Assembly (NCBI RefSeq): GCF_016863315.1
Contig: NZ_BOOQ01000044.1
Location: 1-64,000, forward strand
Reading direction: 5' to 3'
DNA: 64,000 nt
Origin: Planotetraspora silvatica
GTDB lineage: Bacteria > Actinomycetota > Actinomycetes > Streptosporangiales > Streptosporangiaceae
Both the position numbers and the translations under genes were made by a program. Positions 52,276 through 60,038 of the stretch are shown piece by piece; within the stretch, counting starts at the first letter, position 1, and each line of letters starts with the position of its first letter. The notes below the pieces were generated by a model. It made no database searches. It had not been told where the DNA came from and was given only the letters and a program-made list of their open reading frames with translations.

Positions 52276-53820
52276 ATGCCTGGCGACGACGATGAGATCG
52301 GCGACTCCGGCGTCCACGTAGGCGGCGACGCCTACGGCGGGATCAGGATCGCAGCCCGTCGCGCCCGCCGAAGCCGGACGAACCTCCGCTCTCTTCTCAT
52401 CTCGGGCTCGTTGTCCAGCGCCGTTCTGATCGGATCCGGCGTGCTGTGGGTGATCCCCAACTACGCGGCGAGCCAGATCCAGTCCGTCGACGCGGGCACC
52501 ACCGACACCCCCGCGCAGGGGGCGATGAACATCCTGCTCGTCGGCGTCGACAAGCGCGACGACCTCAGCAGGCGGCAGCAGAACCAGCTCCACCTCGGCC
52601 GCGAGGCCGGCGAGCGCAGCGACACGATGATGGTGCTCCACCTTTCCGAGGACCACAAGAAGGTCACGGTCGTCAGCCTGCCCAGGGACACCTGGACCGA
52701 GATCCCCGGCAACGGCACGCACAAGATCAACTCGGCGTACCAGTTCGGCGGGGCGAAGCTGGCGGTGAAGACGGTCGAGCAGGCCACCGGGCTGCGCATC
52801 AACCACTACGTCGAGGTCAACGTGCTCGGCTTCATCGACGTCGTGGAGTCGCTGGGCGGCGTCACCGTCTGCACTCCCATCGCCATCGACGACCCGAAGA
52901 CCAAGCTCTCCCTGCGGCCGGGCACCTACAACCTCAACGGCGTCGACGCGCTCGCGTACGCGCGTACGCGAGCCACGGCCCGCGCGGACCTCGACCGCAT
53001 CGACCGGCAGCAGCAGGTCATCTCGGCGCTTCTCGGCAAGGCGCTCAGCGGCGGCACCCTCGCCAATCCGGCCAAGCTCGCCGGGCTGGTCAGTTCCACG
53101 CTCAAGACGCTGACCGTGGACAAGGCCCTGTCCGACGATCTGCTCGGGCTGGCCAACCAGCTCAAGGACGTCTCCACCGACGACGTGTCGTTCGCGACCG
53201 TGCCGCTGTCCGACGTGAACTACAAGGCGCCGACGGGCGAGTCCGCCGTGTTGTGGGACAAGCCGGCCGCGCGGGAGCTGTTCCGGCAGATCTCGGCGGA
53301 CGAATTGCAGGCCGGGCCGGTCAAGCGCCGCTCCCCCGCCCCGTCCGCGCCGGTCTCCGCTCCGGCTTCCCCGCCCGCCTCCGCGCCGCCCTCCCCGGGC
53401 GCCACGCCGTCCGCGTCCGCGACCGCGACCGCGCTGACGATTCCCCCGGGACGCATCGCGGTCCGCGTCCTCAACGGCACCCTGATCACCGGGCTGGGCG
53501 CCAAGACCAAGGCGAGCCTGCTCGCGGCGGGCTTCATGGTCCCCTCGACTCCCGGTGACGTGCCCGAACGGAACGTCACCAACACCGTGATCCGTTATCC
53601 AGCCGGCCGCGAGGACTCGGCCCGGACGGTGGCCGCCGCGTTCCCCGGAGCCGAGCTGCGGGAGCGGAAGGACATCCAGAGCATCGAGGTCGTCGTCGGC
53701 CAGAAGAACAACAAGGTCAAGAAGGTGAAGGTCGCGACCGTCAAGCCGTCTTCCACGCCGGCGTCGATCCCCTCCGCCCGTACGGCCACGCAGAACATCT
53801 GCAAGAACCAGGCGAACTGA
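52276..53820 (+). CDS. LytR-CpsA-Psr (LCP) family protein, second copy
   Basis: Ligase-type protein of 514 aa expected to attach an anionic glycopolymer to peptidoglycan from its lipid carrier. A short basic cytoplasmic region (IRIAARRARRSRTNLRS) precedes one helix at about 39-60. The LCP domain has MNILLVGVDKRDD, GERSDTMMVLHL, VVSLPRDTWTEIP, HKINSAYQFGG and YARTRATARADLDRIDRQQQ, with the Asp/Arg residues that bind the pyrophosphate. A Pro/Ala/Ser linker leads to a LytR_C domain (about 390-470). It differs from the 35.6-kb copy in lacking the long disordered N-terminus. Position at the end of the polyol-phosphate block supports wall attachment of that polymer. Confidence 0.92.
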   Translation: MPGDDDEIGDSGVHVGGDAYGGIRIAARRARRSRTNLRSLLISGSLSSAVLIGSGVLWVIPNYAASQIQSVDAGTTDTPAQGAMNILLVGVDKRDDLSRRQQNQLHLGREAGERSDTMMVLHLSEDHKKVTVVSLPRDTWTEIPGNGTHKINSAYQFGGAKLAVKTVEQATGLRINHYVEVNVLGFIDVVESLGGVTVCTPIAIDDPKTKLSLRPGTYNLNGVDALAYARTRATARADLDRIDRQQQVISALLGKALSGGTLANPAKLAGLVSSTLKTLTVDKALSDDLLGLANQLKDVSTDDVSFATVPLSDVNYKAPTGESAVLWDKPAARELFRQISADELQAGPVKRRSPAPSAPVSAPASPPASAPPSPGATPSASATATALTIPPGRIAVRVLNGTLITGLGAKTKASLLAAGFMVPSTPGDVPERNVTNTVIRYPAGREDSARTVAAAFPGAELRERKDIQSIEVVVGQKNNKVKKVKVATVKPSSTPASIPSARTATQNICKNQAN

Positions 53821-54009
53821 CCAAGGCGCGTTGCCGCCGGAAAGCCTGAACCTCCTGTTCGCGGGGCGGAAGCCGAGACGGAGTCGCGCCCCACGGCCCA
53901 CTTCGGCGCGCGCCGGCACGTCCACCGCGAATTGAGGATCATCCGCTGATTCGCGCCGCCAACCACGCACCCCACCATCACTATCGATCGTCATAGATAT
54001 TGTCGAGTC

Positions 54010-54027
54010 TGTAGTAGATGTACTACA
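54010..54027. promoter_or_regulatory. perfect TGTAGTA-N4-TACTACA operator candidate
   Basis: A perfect 7-bp inverted repeat with a 4-base centre ends 9 bases before the ATG of the ABC ATPase gene. It lies in an A/T-rich patch unlike the surrounding DNA. An operator for a dimeric regulator is likely, perhaps the XRE-type protein encoded at the end of the same operon or a GntR-type repressor elsewhere. Confidence 0.6.
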
Positions 54028-54036
54028 TTCCATGGC

Positions 54037-54861
54037 ATGGATACTGTGATCAACGTCCGCGGGCTGCGGATGTCGTACGGCGAGCGACAGGTCCTGCGCG
54101 GGATCGACCTGGACCTGCGACGGGGCGAGACCGTCGCCCTGCTCGGCCCGAACGGCGCCGGGAAGACGACCACGATCGAAATCCTCCAAGGGCTGCGGAC
54201 CAGGACGGCGGGCGAGGTCCAGGTGCTCGGCGAGGACCCGGCGCGCGGCGGAGACGCCTGGCGGGCGAGGCTCGGCACGGTGCTGCAGGACTGGCGCGAC
54301 CACCCTCGCTGGCACGTGCGGACCCTGCTCGACCATGTCGCCGCCCACTACCCCACCCCGTGGGACACCGGAGAGCTGCTGAAGACGCTCGGCCTCGACG
54401 GGCACGCGATCGCCAGGGTCCGGGAGTTGTCCGGCGGGCAGCGCAGACGGCTCGACGTGGCGCTGGGCATCGTCGGCCGGCCCGAACTGCTCTTCCTCGA
54501 CGAGCCGACCACCGGCTTCGACCCGGAGGCGCGCAGGGAGTTCCACGAACTCATCGAGGGCCTGGACACCACGGTCCTGCTCACCACGCACGACCTGGCC
54601 GAGGCCGAGCGGCTCGCCGACCGCGTCGCCGTGCTCCTCGACGGCCGGATCGCCGTCTTCGGCACCCCGCAGGAGGTGGCGACAGCCGTACAGGCTCCCT
54701 CCCTGGTGCGGTGGCGGGACGGGACCGAGCAGACCGACGACCCGTCGGAGCTGGCCTGGCGGCTGCACCAGCGGTACGGCGGACCGGTCCCCGAACTGGA
54801 GATCCGGCGGCCGAGCCTCGAAGAGAGCTACCTCAACCTGGTGGAAAGGAGCGCGGCATGA
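54037..54861 (+). CDS. ABC transporter ATP-binding protein
   Basis: ATPase subunit of 274 aa for an ABC-2 type exporter. Walker A is LLGPNGAGKTTTIE, the Q-loop region GTVLQDWRD, signature LSGGQRRRLDVALG, Walker B LLFLDEPTTGFDP and the H-loop LLTTHDLAEAE. The last ~60 residues form the extra domain common in drug and lipid exporters. The stop overlaps the permease start (ATGA), so both are made together. Substrate unknown. Confidence 0.95.
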   Translation: MDTVINVRGLRMSYGERQVLRGIDLDLRRGETVALLGPNGAGKTTTIEILQGLRTRTAGEVQVLGEDPARGGDAWRARLGTVLQDWRDHPRWHVRTLLDHVAAHYPTPWDTGELLKTLGLDGHAIARVRELSGGQRRRLDVALGIVGRPELLFLDEPTTGFDPEARREFHELIEGLDTTVLLTTHDLAEAERLADRVAVLLDGRIAVFGTPQEVATAVQAPSLVRWRDGTEQTDDPSELAWRLHQRYGGPVPELEIRRPSLEESYLNLVERSAA

Positions 54862-55637
54862 CCACGATGACGCTGGGGATCAGGCGCGGCCTGATCGAGC
54901 AGAACGCCATCCTGCGTGACCGCAAGGAACTGAGCACCAACATCGCGGGCCTGATCATGTACCTGATGCTCATCCTCTGGATCGGCCGCAACCCCGCAGG
55001 CGGCGGCGTCGGGATGACCGCGTTCATGACGGTGGGCTTCGTCGCGTTCACGGTGTTCTCCGCCGGGATCATGACGCTGCCGATGCTGATCGCGGCCGAC
55101 CGCGAGGAGGGCGCGCTGCTCCGGCTGCGCATGCTTCCGCGTGGCATCCCCGTCTACATCACGGGCAGGGCGGTGTCGCTGACGCTGCACATCGCCGTGC
55201 ACTCGGCGCTCATGCTGGCGATCGGCGGCGCGATCGGCGGCCTCGCGCTGCCCTCGAGCCTGTACGGCTGGGCGACGCTGATCTGGGTGCTGGGCCTGGG
55301 CGCGCTCTCGGTCATCCCTCTGGGGGCGATGATCGGGGCGATGTTGCCCACCGCCAAGGCGGCCGCGGCGGCCGTCGGCCTCCCGAGCATGCTGCTGATG
55401 ATCGCTTCGGGGGTCATGGTCCCCATGACGATGATGCCCGCGCCCGTGCAGTGGGCCGCGCAGATCTTCCCGCTCTACTGGCAGGGACACGGACTGCGGG
55501 CGGCGTTCTTCGCCTCCCCCGGCGGCGAACTGCACGGCACGTGGGAGCTCGGCACGGCCGCGATGGTGATGGGCGCCTGGGCGGTCGCCGGTATGGTGCT
55601 GGCACCGTGGCTGCTGCGCAGGGTCACAGGCAAGTGA
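54858..55637 (+). CDS. ABC-2 type transporter permease
   Basis: Membrane subunit of 259 aa with six helices, partner of the ATPase upstream. The helix pattern (NIAGLIMYLMLILWIG; FMTVGFVAFTVFSAGIMTLP; ALSVIPLGAMIGAMLP; SMLLMIASGVMVPMTMMPAP; MGAWAVAGMVLAPWLLRR) and the MMPAPVQWAAQIFPLYW loop are typical of ABC2_membrane proteins. A conserved cytosolic ADREEGALLRLRMLPRG loop contacts the ATPase. Confidence 0.93.
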   Translation: MTTMTLGIRRGLIEQNAILRDRKELSTNIAGLIMYLMLILWIGRNPAGGGVGMTAFMTVGFVAFTVFSAGIMTLPMLIAADREEGALLRLRMLPRGIPVYITGRAVSLTLHIAVHSALMLAIGGAIGGLALPSSLYGWATLIWVLGLGALSVIPLGAMIGAMLPTAKAAAAAVGLPSMLLMIASGVMVPMTMMPAPVQWAAQIFPLYWQGHGLRAAFFASPGGELHGTWELGTAAMVMGAWAVAGMVLAPWLLRRVTGK

Positions 55638-55646
55638 GGATTCCCG

Positions 55647-55874
55647 GTGTCCAACGAGGTCGTCTACAACAGGATCCCGATGCTCAGGGCGGAGCGTGGG
55701 ATCTCCCGCAAGGATCTGGCCACGGCTCTGGGTGTGCACTACCAGACGGTGGGCTACCTGGAGCGGGCCGAGTACAGCCCCTCGCTGTTCCTCGCATTGA
55801 AGATCGCCGAATACTTCGAGGTGCCGGTGGAGGTCGTCTTCTCCCTCCATCCGTTCGCCAGGCTGGGGTCGTGA
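55647..55874 (+). CDS. small XRE-family helix-turn-helix regulator
   Basis: DNA-binding protein of 75 aa, GTG start at 55647. The HTH reads IPMLRAERGISRKDLATALG followed by VHYQTVGYLERAEYSPSLFL, close to the YgzD/Cro-like mini-regulators that often follow exporter or small membrane protein genes. It starts 9 bp after the permease stop and its own TGA shares one base with the next ATG. It could control this operon through the palindrome at 54010-54027. Confidence 0.9.
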   Translation: MSNEVVYNRIPMLRAERGISRKDLATALGVHYQTVGYLERAEYSPSLFLALKIAEYFEVPVEVVFSLHPFARLGS

Positions 55875-56404
55875 TGAACACGTGGGAGAAGCGGCGGGAC
55901 CGGCTGGAGAGCCTCCCGGCCAATCGCTGGTGGTCGACCAGGCCGGCGCGGCGGCGTCTGGTGGTCGCGGGCACGGCGGCGCTGGTCGTCCTCTGGGCGG
56001 GACTGGTGGTGATCGCCCAGTACGCGCCGAGCGACCTGGCGCGCAACGTCTACCTGTCCATGTTCGGCCTCAGCCTGGTGGTCGGACTCCCGGTCATCAG
56101 CTGGCTGCACGCGGCCACGCGGGGCGCCCTCTACCTTCCTGAGCGCTTCCTCGACGAGCGTCAGCTGATCGAAAGACGCCGGGCCTACACGTCGGCCCAC
56201 GGCGCCACCACCCTCGTCCTCGGCACGCTGTTCGTGCTGGCGAACTTCGTGAGCTGGCAGGACGGCCCTCTCTCGATCACCATCCCAATGGCGCTGATCG
56301 CCCCGACGGCGCTGACGCTGGCCGCGACCCACTACACGATGCCGCTGCTCATCGCCGGCTGGCGCCTGCCCGACCCGCCGCCGGACGACGACGAGGACGA
56401 GTAG
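55874..56404 (+). CDS. four-helix membrane protein of unknown function
   Basis: Protein of 176 aa with about four membrane helices (LVVAGTAALVVLWAGLVVIA; VYLSMFGLSLVVGLPVISWL; TTLVLGTLFVLANF; ITIPMALIAPTALTLAATHY), a basic N-terminus and an acidic tail (PPPDDDEDE). The ATG at 55874 shares one base with the stop of the XRE gene. It is the last gene of the ABC exporter operon, so a role with the exporter or its regulator is likely but unproven. Confidence 0.75.
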   Translation: MNTWEKRRDRLESLPANRWWSTRPARRRLVVAGTAALVVLWAGLVVIAQYAPSDLARNVYLSMFGLSLVVGLPVISWLHAATRGALYLPERFLDERQLIERRRAYTSAHGATTLVLGTLFVLANFVSWQDGPLSITIPMALIAPTALTLAATHYTMPLLIAGWRLPDPPPDDDEDE

Positions 56405-56436
56405 GAGAAGCAGGACAAGCAGGGGGGCGTCGGCGA

Positions 56437-56973
56437 TCAGGCGTGAGACGCCCATTCCCCGGCGAGAAGGCCCAGGACTGCCTCATCCGCGTACGCACCC
56501 CAGACCCAGGCGGAGCGCCTCAGCGTGCCCTCCCGGACGAACCCCGCTCTGATCGCGGCCGCGATCATCGGGGCGTTGTCCGTGAGGGTCTCGATCTGCA
56601 GACGCCGCAATCCGAGTACGGCGAACCCGTACTCGGACAGCGCGCCGAGGACATCGGCGGCCAGCCCGCGGCCGCGGAACGCGGGTCGCAGGGAGATCCC
56701 CACGTGGGCCGTCCTGTTGTGCGTGTCGATGCCCCAGAGCAGGGCCTCGCCGGCCAGTTCCCGCGACTCCGACTCCACCACGGAGAAGCACGCCGCGTCG
56801 TCCGACGGCGCGGCCACCGCGTACGGCGAGTGCCCCGAGGCCGGCGCGATGGGGCGCCACGGACGCGAGTCCGCCCGCGACCGTGTCACCACGTCGTCGT
56901 ACAGCTCGGATTGGAGAACGGGGACGTCACCGTCATGCCGGGCCCGCAGGATGACCCTCTCGCCGTGTATCAC
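56437..56973 (-). CDS. GNAT family N-acetyltransferase
   Basis: Acetyltransferase of 178 aa of the RimJ/RimL type. The acetyl-CoA loop reads LRPAFRGRGLAADVLGALSE (RGRGLA), preceded by IDTHNRTAHVGISLR, and followed by LRRLQIETLTDNAPMIAAAI with GFVREGTLR at the end of the fold. Substrates of this branch are N-terminal amines of proteins or small molecules. It is convergent with the ABC operon. Confidence 0.9.
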   Translation of the reverse strand: MIHGERVILRARHDGDVPVLQSELYDDVVTRSRADSRPWRPIAPASGHSPYAVAAPSDDAACFSVVESESRELAGEALLWGIDTHNRTAHVGISLRPAFRGRGLAADVLGALSEYGFAVLGLRRLQIETLTDNAPMIAAAIRAGFVREGTLRRSAWVWGAYADEAVLGLLAGEWASHA

Positions 56974-57369
56974 GGAGCATTGCTACAGGAGGGGCCGTAG
57001 ACGATCAACCGGATAACCCGCGGATGCTAGGGGAGTATGTCGGCATTGGTCCGCGGTCCCATGGTCATCATGCGCTCGATCTGCCCCTCGGTCGGCGGCC
57101 CCGGCAGCTCGCCGGGCACGGCCTTGGGGAAGACCCCGCCCTCCCCGCGGACCGGAAGACGGGGTTTTCGCATGTCAGCGGCTACTTCAGCAACTTGCGG
57201 GCCATCACCTGGCCAGGCCACTGGGATAGGGGTGACAAGAGTTGGCCACGCGGCGCTCGAATGCTCACCTGCCGGGAATCAATGGGGTTACTCGCCCATT
57301 CGCCTGCAATCGTGATCAATGGTCGAGTTCAGATCGTGGCAGGCCTGACCGAGTACGGGGAGATCTGAG
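56974..57369. other. 396-bp intergenic region with a hairpin repeat
   Basis: No gene with support. It contains the first copy of the 30-bp terminator-associated repeat (57160-57189). A minus-strand frame of 48-64 codons ending at 57027 crosses the same repeat and is not convincing. The last ~30 bases carry the GGGGAG site of the phosphodiesterase gene. Confidence 0.5.
57133..57189 (+). repeat. terminator-associated 30-bp repeat, copy 1
   Basis: A short stem (accccg 57133-57138 / cggggt 57160-57165) is followed by TTTT and then a conserved tail; 57160-57189 agrees with 59961-59990 at 28 of 30 positions. The hairpin plus T-run looks like a rho-independent terminator in plus orientation. Confidence 0.65.
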
Positions 57370-58275
57370 TTGCGCCGAGTCGGCCTCATCGTCACGACCG
57401 CCCTGGCCGCCATGGCGGTGGTCGCGACCACAGCGGCCGCCGATCCATCAACGGTGATCGGCGTCGCCCACCGCGGAGCGTCGGCGTACGCGCCCGAGAA
57501 CACCGTCGCGGCCTTCGAGCTGGCCGCCGAGCAGGGCGCGGACATGTTCGAGCTCGACGTTCAGGAGACCAAGGACCACAAGCTGGTCCTGATGCACGAC
57601 ACGACGCTGAACCGCACCACAGACGCGGAAAAGGTCTTTCCCAACCGGAGCTCCTGGAAGGTGGGCGACCTGACCCTCGCGCAGATCCGCAAGCTCGACG
57701 CCGGTTCGTGGGCCGACGCCGATTACGAGGGCGAACCGGTGCCCACTCTCGGCGAGGCGCTGGGCGCGATGCGGGGAAGCGGGCTCGACCTGCGGCTGGA
57801 GATCAAGTCCCCGCACCTCTACCCGGGCATCGAGGGCCGCATCGCCGGCACGCTGCGCCGCAACTCCTCGTGGCTCAGCGAGAACCGGCTCGTCATCCAG
57901 TCGTTCGACAGGGACTCCCTGCGTACCTTCAACAAGGAGCTGCCCCAGGTGCCCATCGGCCTGCTCGGGACACCGAGGACCGCGGATCTCGACGACCTCG
58001 CCAAATTCGCCGACGAGATCAACCCGCCGTACGCCGACGTCACCCCCTCCTACGTCAAGTGCGTACACGACAACGGCATGAAGATCTTCACCTGGACCGT
58101 GAACGATCCCGACGACATGAGCCGCATGACCTCCTACGGCGTAGACGGCATCATCACCGACAAGCCAGACGTGCTGAGCGAGATGGCCGCCACCCCGGAC
58201 CAGCTGCCGATCACCACGGAGATCACGCACCTCCAGGGGCCTGTTCCTGCTCGGCTACAACATGATCGCGGCTAG
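57370..58275 (+). CDS. secreted glycerophosphodiester phosphodiesterase
   Basis: Protein of 301 aa starting at a TTG at 57370 (GGGGAG 7 bases upstream). An N-terminal signal peptide (LIVTTALAAMAVVATTAAAD) exports it. The GDPD active site is VAHRGASAYAPENTVAAFE with the catalytic HR, then FELDVQETKDHKLVLMHD giving ExD and the second His. It would release sn-glycerol-3-phosphate from glycerophosphodiesters, and could also degrade teichoic-acid-like polymers. The last ~20 residues (ITHLQGPVPARLQHDRG) do not look like the usual family end and may result from a late frameshift. Confidence 0.9.
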   Translation: MRRVGLIVTTALAAMAVVATTAAADPSTVIGVAHRGASAYAPENTVAAFELAAEQGADMFELDVQETKDHKLVLMHDTTLNRTTDAEKVFPNRSSWKVGDLTLAQIRKLDAGSWADADYEGEPVPTLGEALGAMRGSGLDLRLEIKSPHLYPGIEGRIAGTLRRNSSWLSENRLVIQSFDRDSLRTFNKELPQVPIGLLGTPRTADLDDLAKFADEINPPYADVTPSYVKCVHDNGMKIFTWTVNDPDDMSRMTSYGVDGIITDKPDVLSEMAATPDQLPITTEITHLQGPVPARLQHDRG

Positions 58276-58308
58276 GGCGATCATCACGGTCATCCCGACG
58301 CCGGCCGT

Positions 58309-59025
58309 CTACCCGTGTCTGCGGGTCTTCACCACGACGGTCTCCGCCGCCTTGTCATGCAGGCACTGCCGTGCCATCGGGTCCTGGAACAACCAGAGGC
58401 TGTTCGCGAGCGCGAAGAGGCCTCCGATGATCGGCACGGCCGGAGGCAGGGCGTAGACCGCCGCCCTGCGCCAGGCCGCGCCGGGGGTGACGCGCACGCG
58501 CGTGGACATGGCGACCACCTCGATCTTCAGCAGGCGCTTGCCCAGAGTGCGACCCCATACCGCATGCTGGATCCCGTCGTAGACGAAGCACAGGGCGGCC
58601 GCGATGGGCGCCATGAGAAGCCCCCACTTGAACGTCGTCACCTCGAACGCCAGGAGATCCTGCACGTCGACGGGGCGGCCCTCGGCCGACTGCCGCATGA
58701 TCGCGAGAAACTCGTCGGAGATCGAGAACACCAGGAGCACGTAGGCCGGTGAGATGAGGACGCTGAGGATCGTGCTGTCGATCAACCTGGCGAGAAGCCG
58801 CTCCCACCACTCGGCGAGCGTCGGGTCGCCCACCGGCCGGCGGAACGCGGCCGGCGGGCCTGGCGGTGGCCACTGACCACCCGGCGGATAGACGGGCGGC
58901 GCATACCCGGGCCACCGGGGGCCGGTGGCGTAAGGGTGTGGGCCGGTCGATGGGCCCGGAGGGGGGTATCCGGCGCCGAGCGGTGGATTGGGAGGGGCGG
59001 GCTGTTCGCCAGGGGGCTCGGTCAT
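58309..59025 (-). CDS. RDD family membrane protein with proline-rich N-terminus
   Basis: Protein of 238 aa from the ATG at 59025 (GGATGG upstream; 59043 is an alternative). Residues 1-70 are Pro/Gly-rich. An RDD domain with three to four helices follows: LLARLIDSTILSVLISPAY (the Arg-Asp pair), VYDGIQHAVWGRTLGKRLLK and AAVYALPPAVPIIGGLF, ending near the conserved QDPMARQCLHDKAAETVVV. RDD proteins are thought to be membrane transport or scaffold proteins. The two convergent stops leave 33 bp to the phosphodiesterase gene. Confidence 0.87.
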   Translation of the reverse strand: MTEPPGEQPAPPNPPLGAGYPPPGPSTGPHPYATGPRWPGYAPPVYPPGGQWPPPGPPAAFRRPVGDPTLAEWWERLLARLIDSTILSVLISPAYVLLVFSISDEFLAIMRQSAEGRPVDVQDLLAFEVTTFKWGLLMAPIAAALCFVYDGIQHAVWGRTLGKRLLKIEVVAMSTRVRVTPGAAWRRAAVYALPPAVPIIGGLFALANSLWLFQDPMARQCLHDKAAETVVVKTRRHG

Positions 59026-59185
59026 GCCGCCATCCTGAGGCATCCGGTGCTGGCCAATCCACCCTTATCTGGACGATCCGTTCCTGGGCCGTCTTCCGCC
59101 GCGCTACCGGCTCGTTCTACGCCACACGGCACTGCGACAACTTCTCGGAAGCGACTGTCCTCATTGACATCATCGCTCCTAAGAG

Positions 59186-59212
59186 AGAGCATTGCTCTCG
59201 AAGCAGAGCAAT
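59186..59212. promoter_or_regulatory. overlapping AGAGCAAT inverted repeats (operator candidate)
   Basis: ATTGCTCT (59191-59198) and AGAGCAAT (59205-59212) form a perfect 8-bp inverted repeat with a 6-base centre. A second, overlapping palindrome AGAGCA-T-TGCTCT lies at 59186-59198. The site ends 25 bases before the membrane protein start at 59238, where a repressor would cover the promoter. TetR-type binding is a guess. Confidence 0.6.
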
Positions 59213-59237
59213 GAGTCGCCTTTATGGGAGGCCTGAC

Positions 59238-59882
59238 ATGACCGCCGTTCCCCCCGCACGCTCGACCGCCCTGTCCCTCGGCGGGGCCGGGATCCTGTTC
59301 CTGCTGTATCCGGTGATCCGGCCCTACTCGGACGAAACGTCGGCGGCCGGGGCACGGGCGATGGCCTCGTCCGCCTGGATGGCCGCCCACCTGCTCGCCG
59401 TGGCCGGGTTCATCCTGCTGACGCTGGGCCTGCTGGGCCTGTACCTCGTACTCGGCCGACGCCTCGCGCTGCGCGCCGCCATCACAGCCTGGATCGGCGT
59501 GGGGCTCACGCTGCCCTATTACGGCGCCGAGGTGTTCGGCCTGAACGTCATCGCCGTGCGCGCCGTGCGCGACCGGGACGCCTCGCTGCTGCAACTGGCC
59601 GACCAGTTCCGATACGGCCCGGCCGCGATCACCATGTTCGGGGCCGGGCTCGTGCTGCTCGCCGTCGGCGCGGTCATGGCGGCGGTGGCGGTCTGGAGGT
59701 CGGGCGCGCTTCCACGCTGGAGCGCGGTCCCACTCGCGGCCGGCTTCGTCCTGTTTCTCCCGCAGTTCTTCGGTACGCCGGCGCTGCGCATGGCGCACGG
59801 CGCACTGATCGCGGTCGGCGGCGTCTGGCTCGGCGTCGCGCTCTGGCGGGCGCGCCGCGCCCCGCTCTCGCGGACCGCCTGA
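59238..59882 (+). CDS. six-helix membrane protein of unknown function
   Basis: Protein of 214 aa starting MTAVPPARSTALSLGGAGIL at the ATG at 59238, which has GGGAGG 6 bases upstream; earlier in-frame ATGs are rejected on this ground. About six helices. No catalytic motif seen. The strong inverted repeats directly upstream suggest it is tightly controlled, as are many small actinomycete membrane proteins of TetR regulons. No regulator gene is adjacent. Confidence 0.78.
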   Translation: MTAVPPARSTALSLGGAGILFLLYPVIRPYSDETSAAGARAMASSAWMAAHLLAVAGFILLTLGLLGLYLVLGRRLALRAAITAWIGVGLTLPYYGAEVFGLNVIAVRAVRDRDASLLQLADQFRYGPAAITMFGAGLVLLAVGAVMAAVAVWRSGALPRWSAVPLAAGFVLFLPQFFGTPALRMAHGALIAVGGVWLGVALWRARRAPLSRTA

Positions 59883-59935
59883 GTGGACCGGCGACGGAGC
59901 AAGATCCTTTAGGCGTGCCGGATCGGGGCATGACG

Positions 59936-59990
59936 AACCCCGCCGCCCACACCAGGGAAGCGGGGTTTTCGCATGCCAGGGGCTACTTCA
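59936..59990 (+). repeat. terminator-associated 30-bp repeat, copy 2
   Basis: A perfect 8-bp stem AACCCCGC (59936-59943) / GCGGGGTT (59960-59967) ending in a T-run, then the conserved tail shared with 57160-57189 (28 of 30). It lies 54 bases after the membrane protein stop and can act as its terminator. Confidence 0.7.
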
Positions 59991-60038
59991 AAGATCTCCC
60001 ATGGTGTGCGGACGGACGACGAGTCCGTCTGGAGGAGA

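Noticed and set aside
52225-54768. 847-aa minus-strand frame
   Set aside because: Covers the second LCP gene and the ABC ATPase in antisense; not a protein.
57027-57221. Small minus-strand ORF (up to 64 aa)
   Set aside because: Its start lies in the terminator-associated repeat and it has no ribosome binding site or relatives that I recognise.
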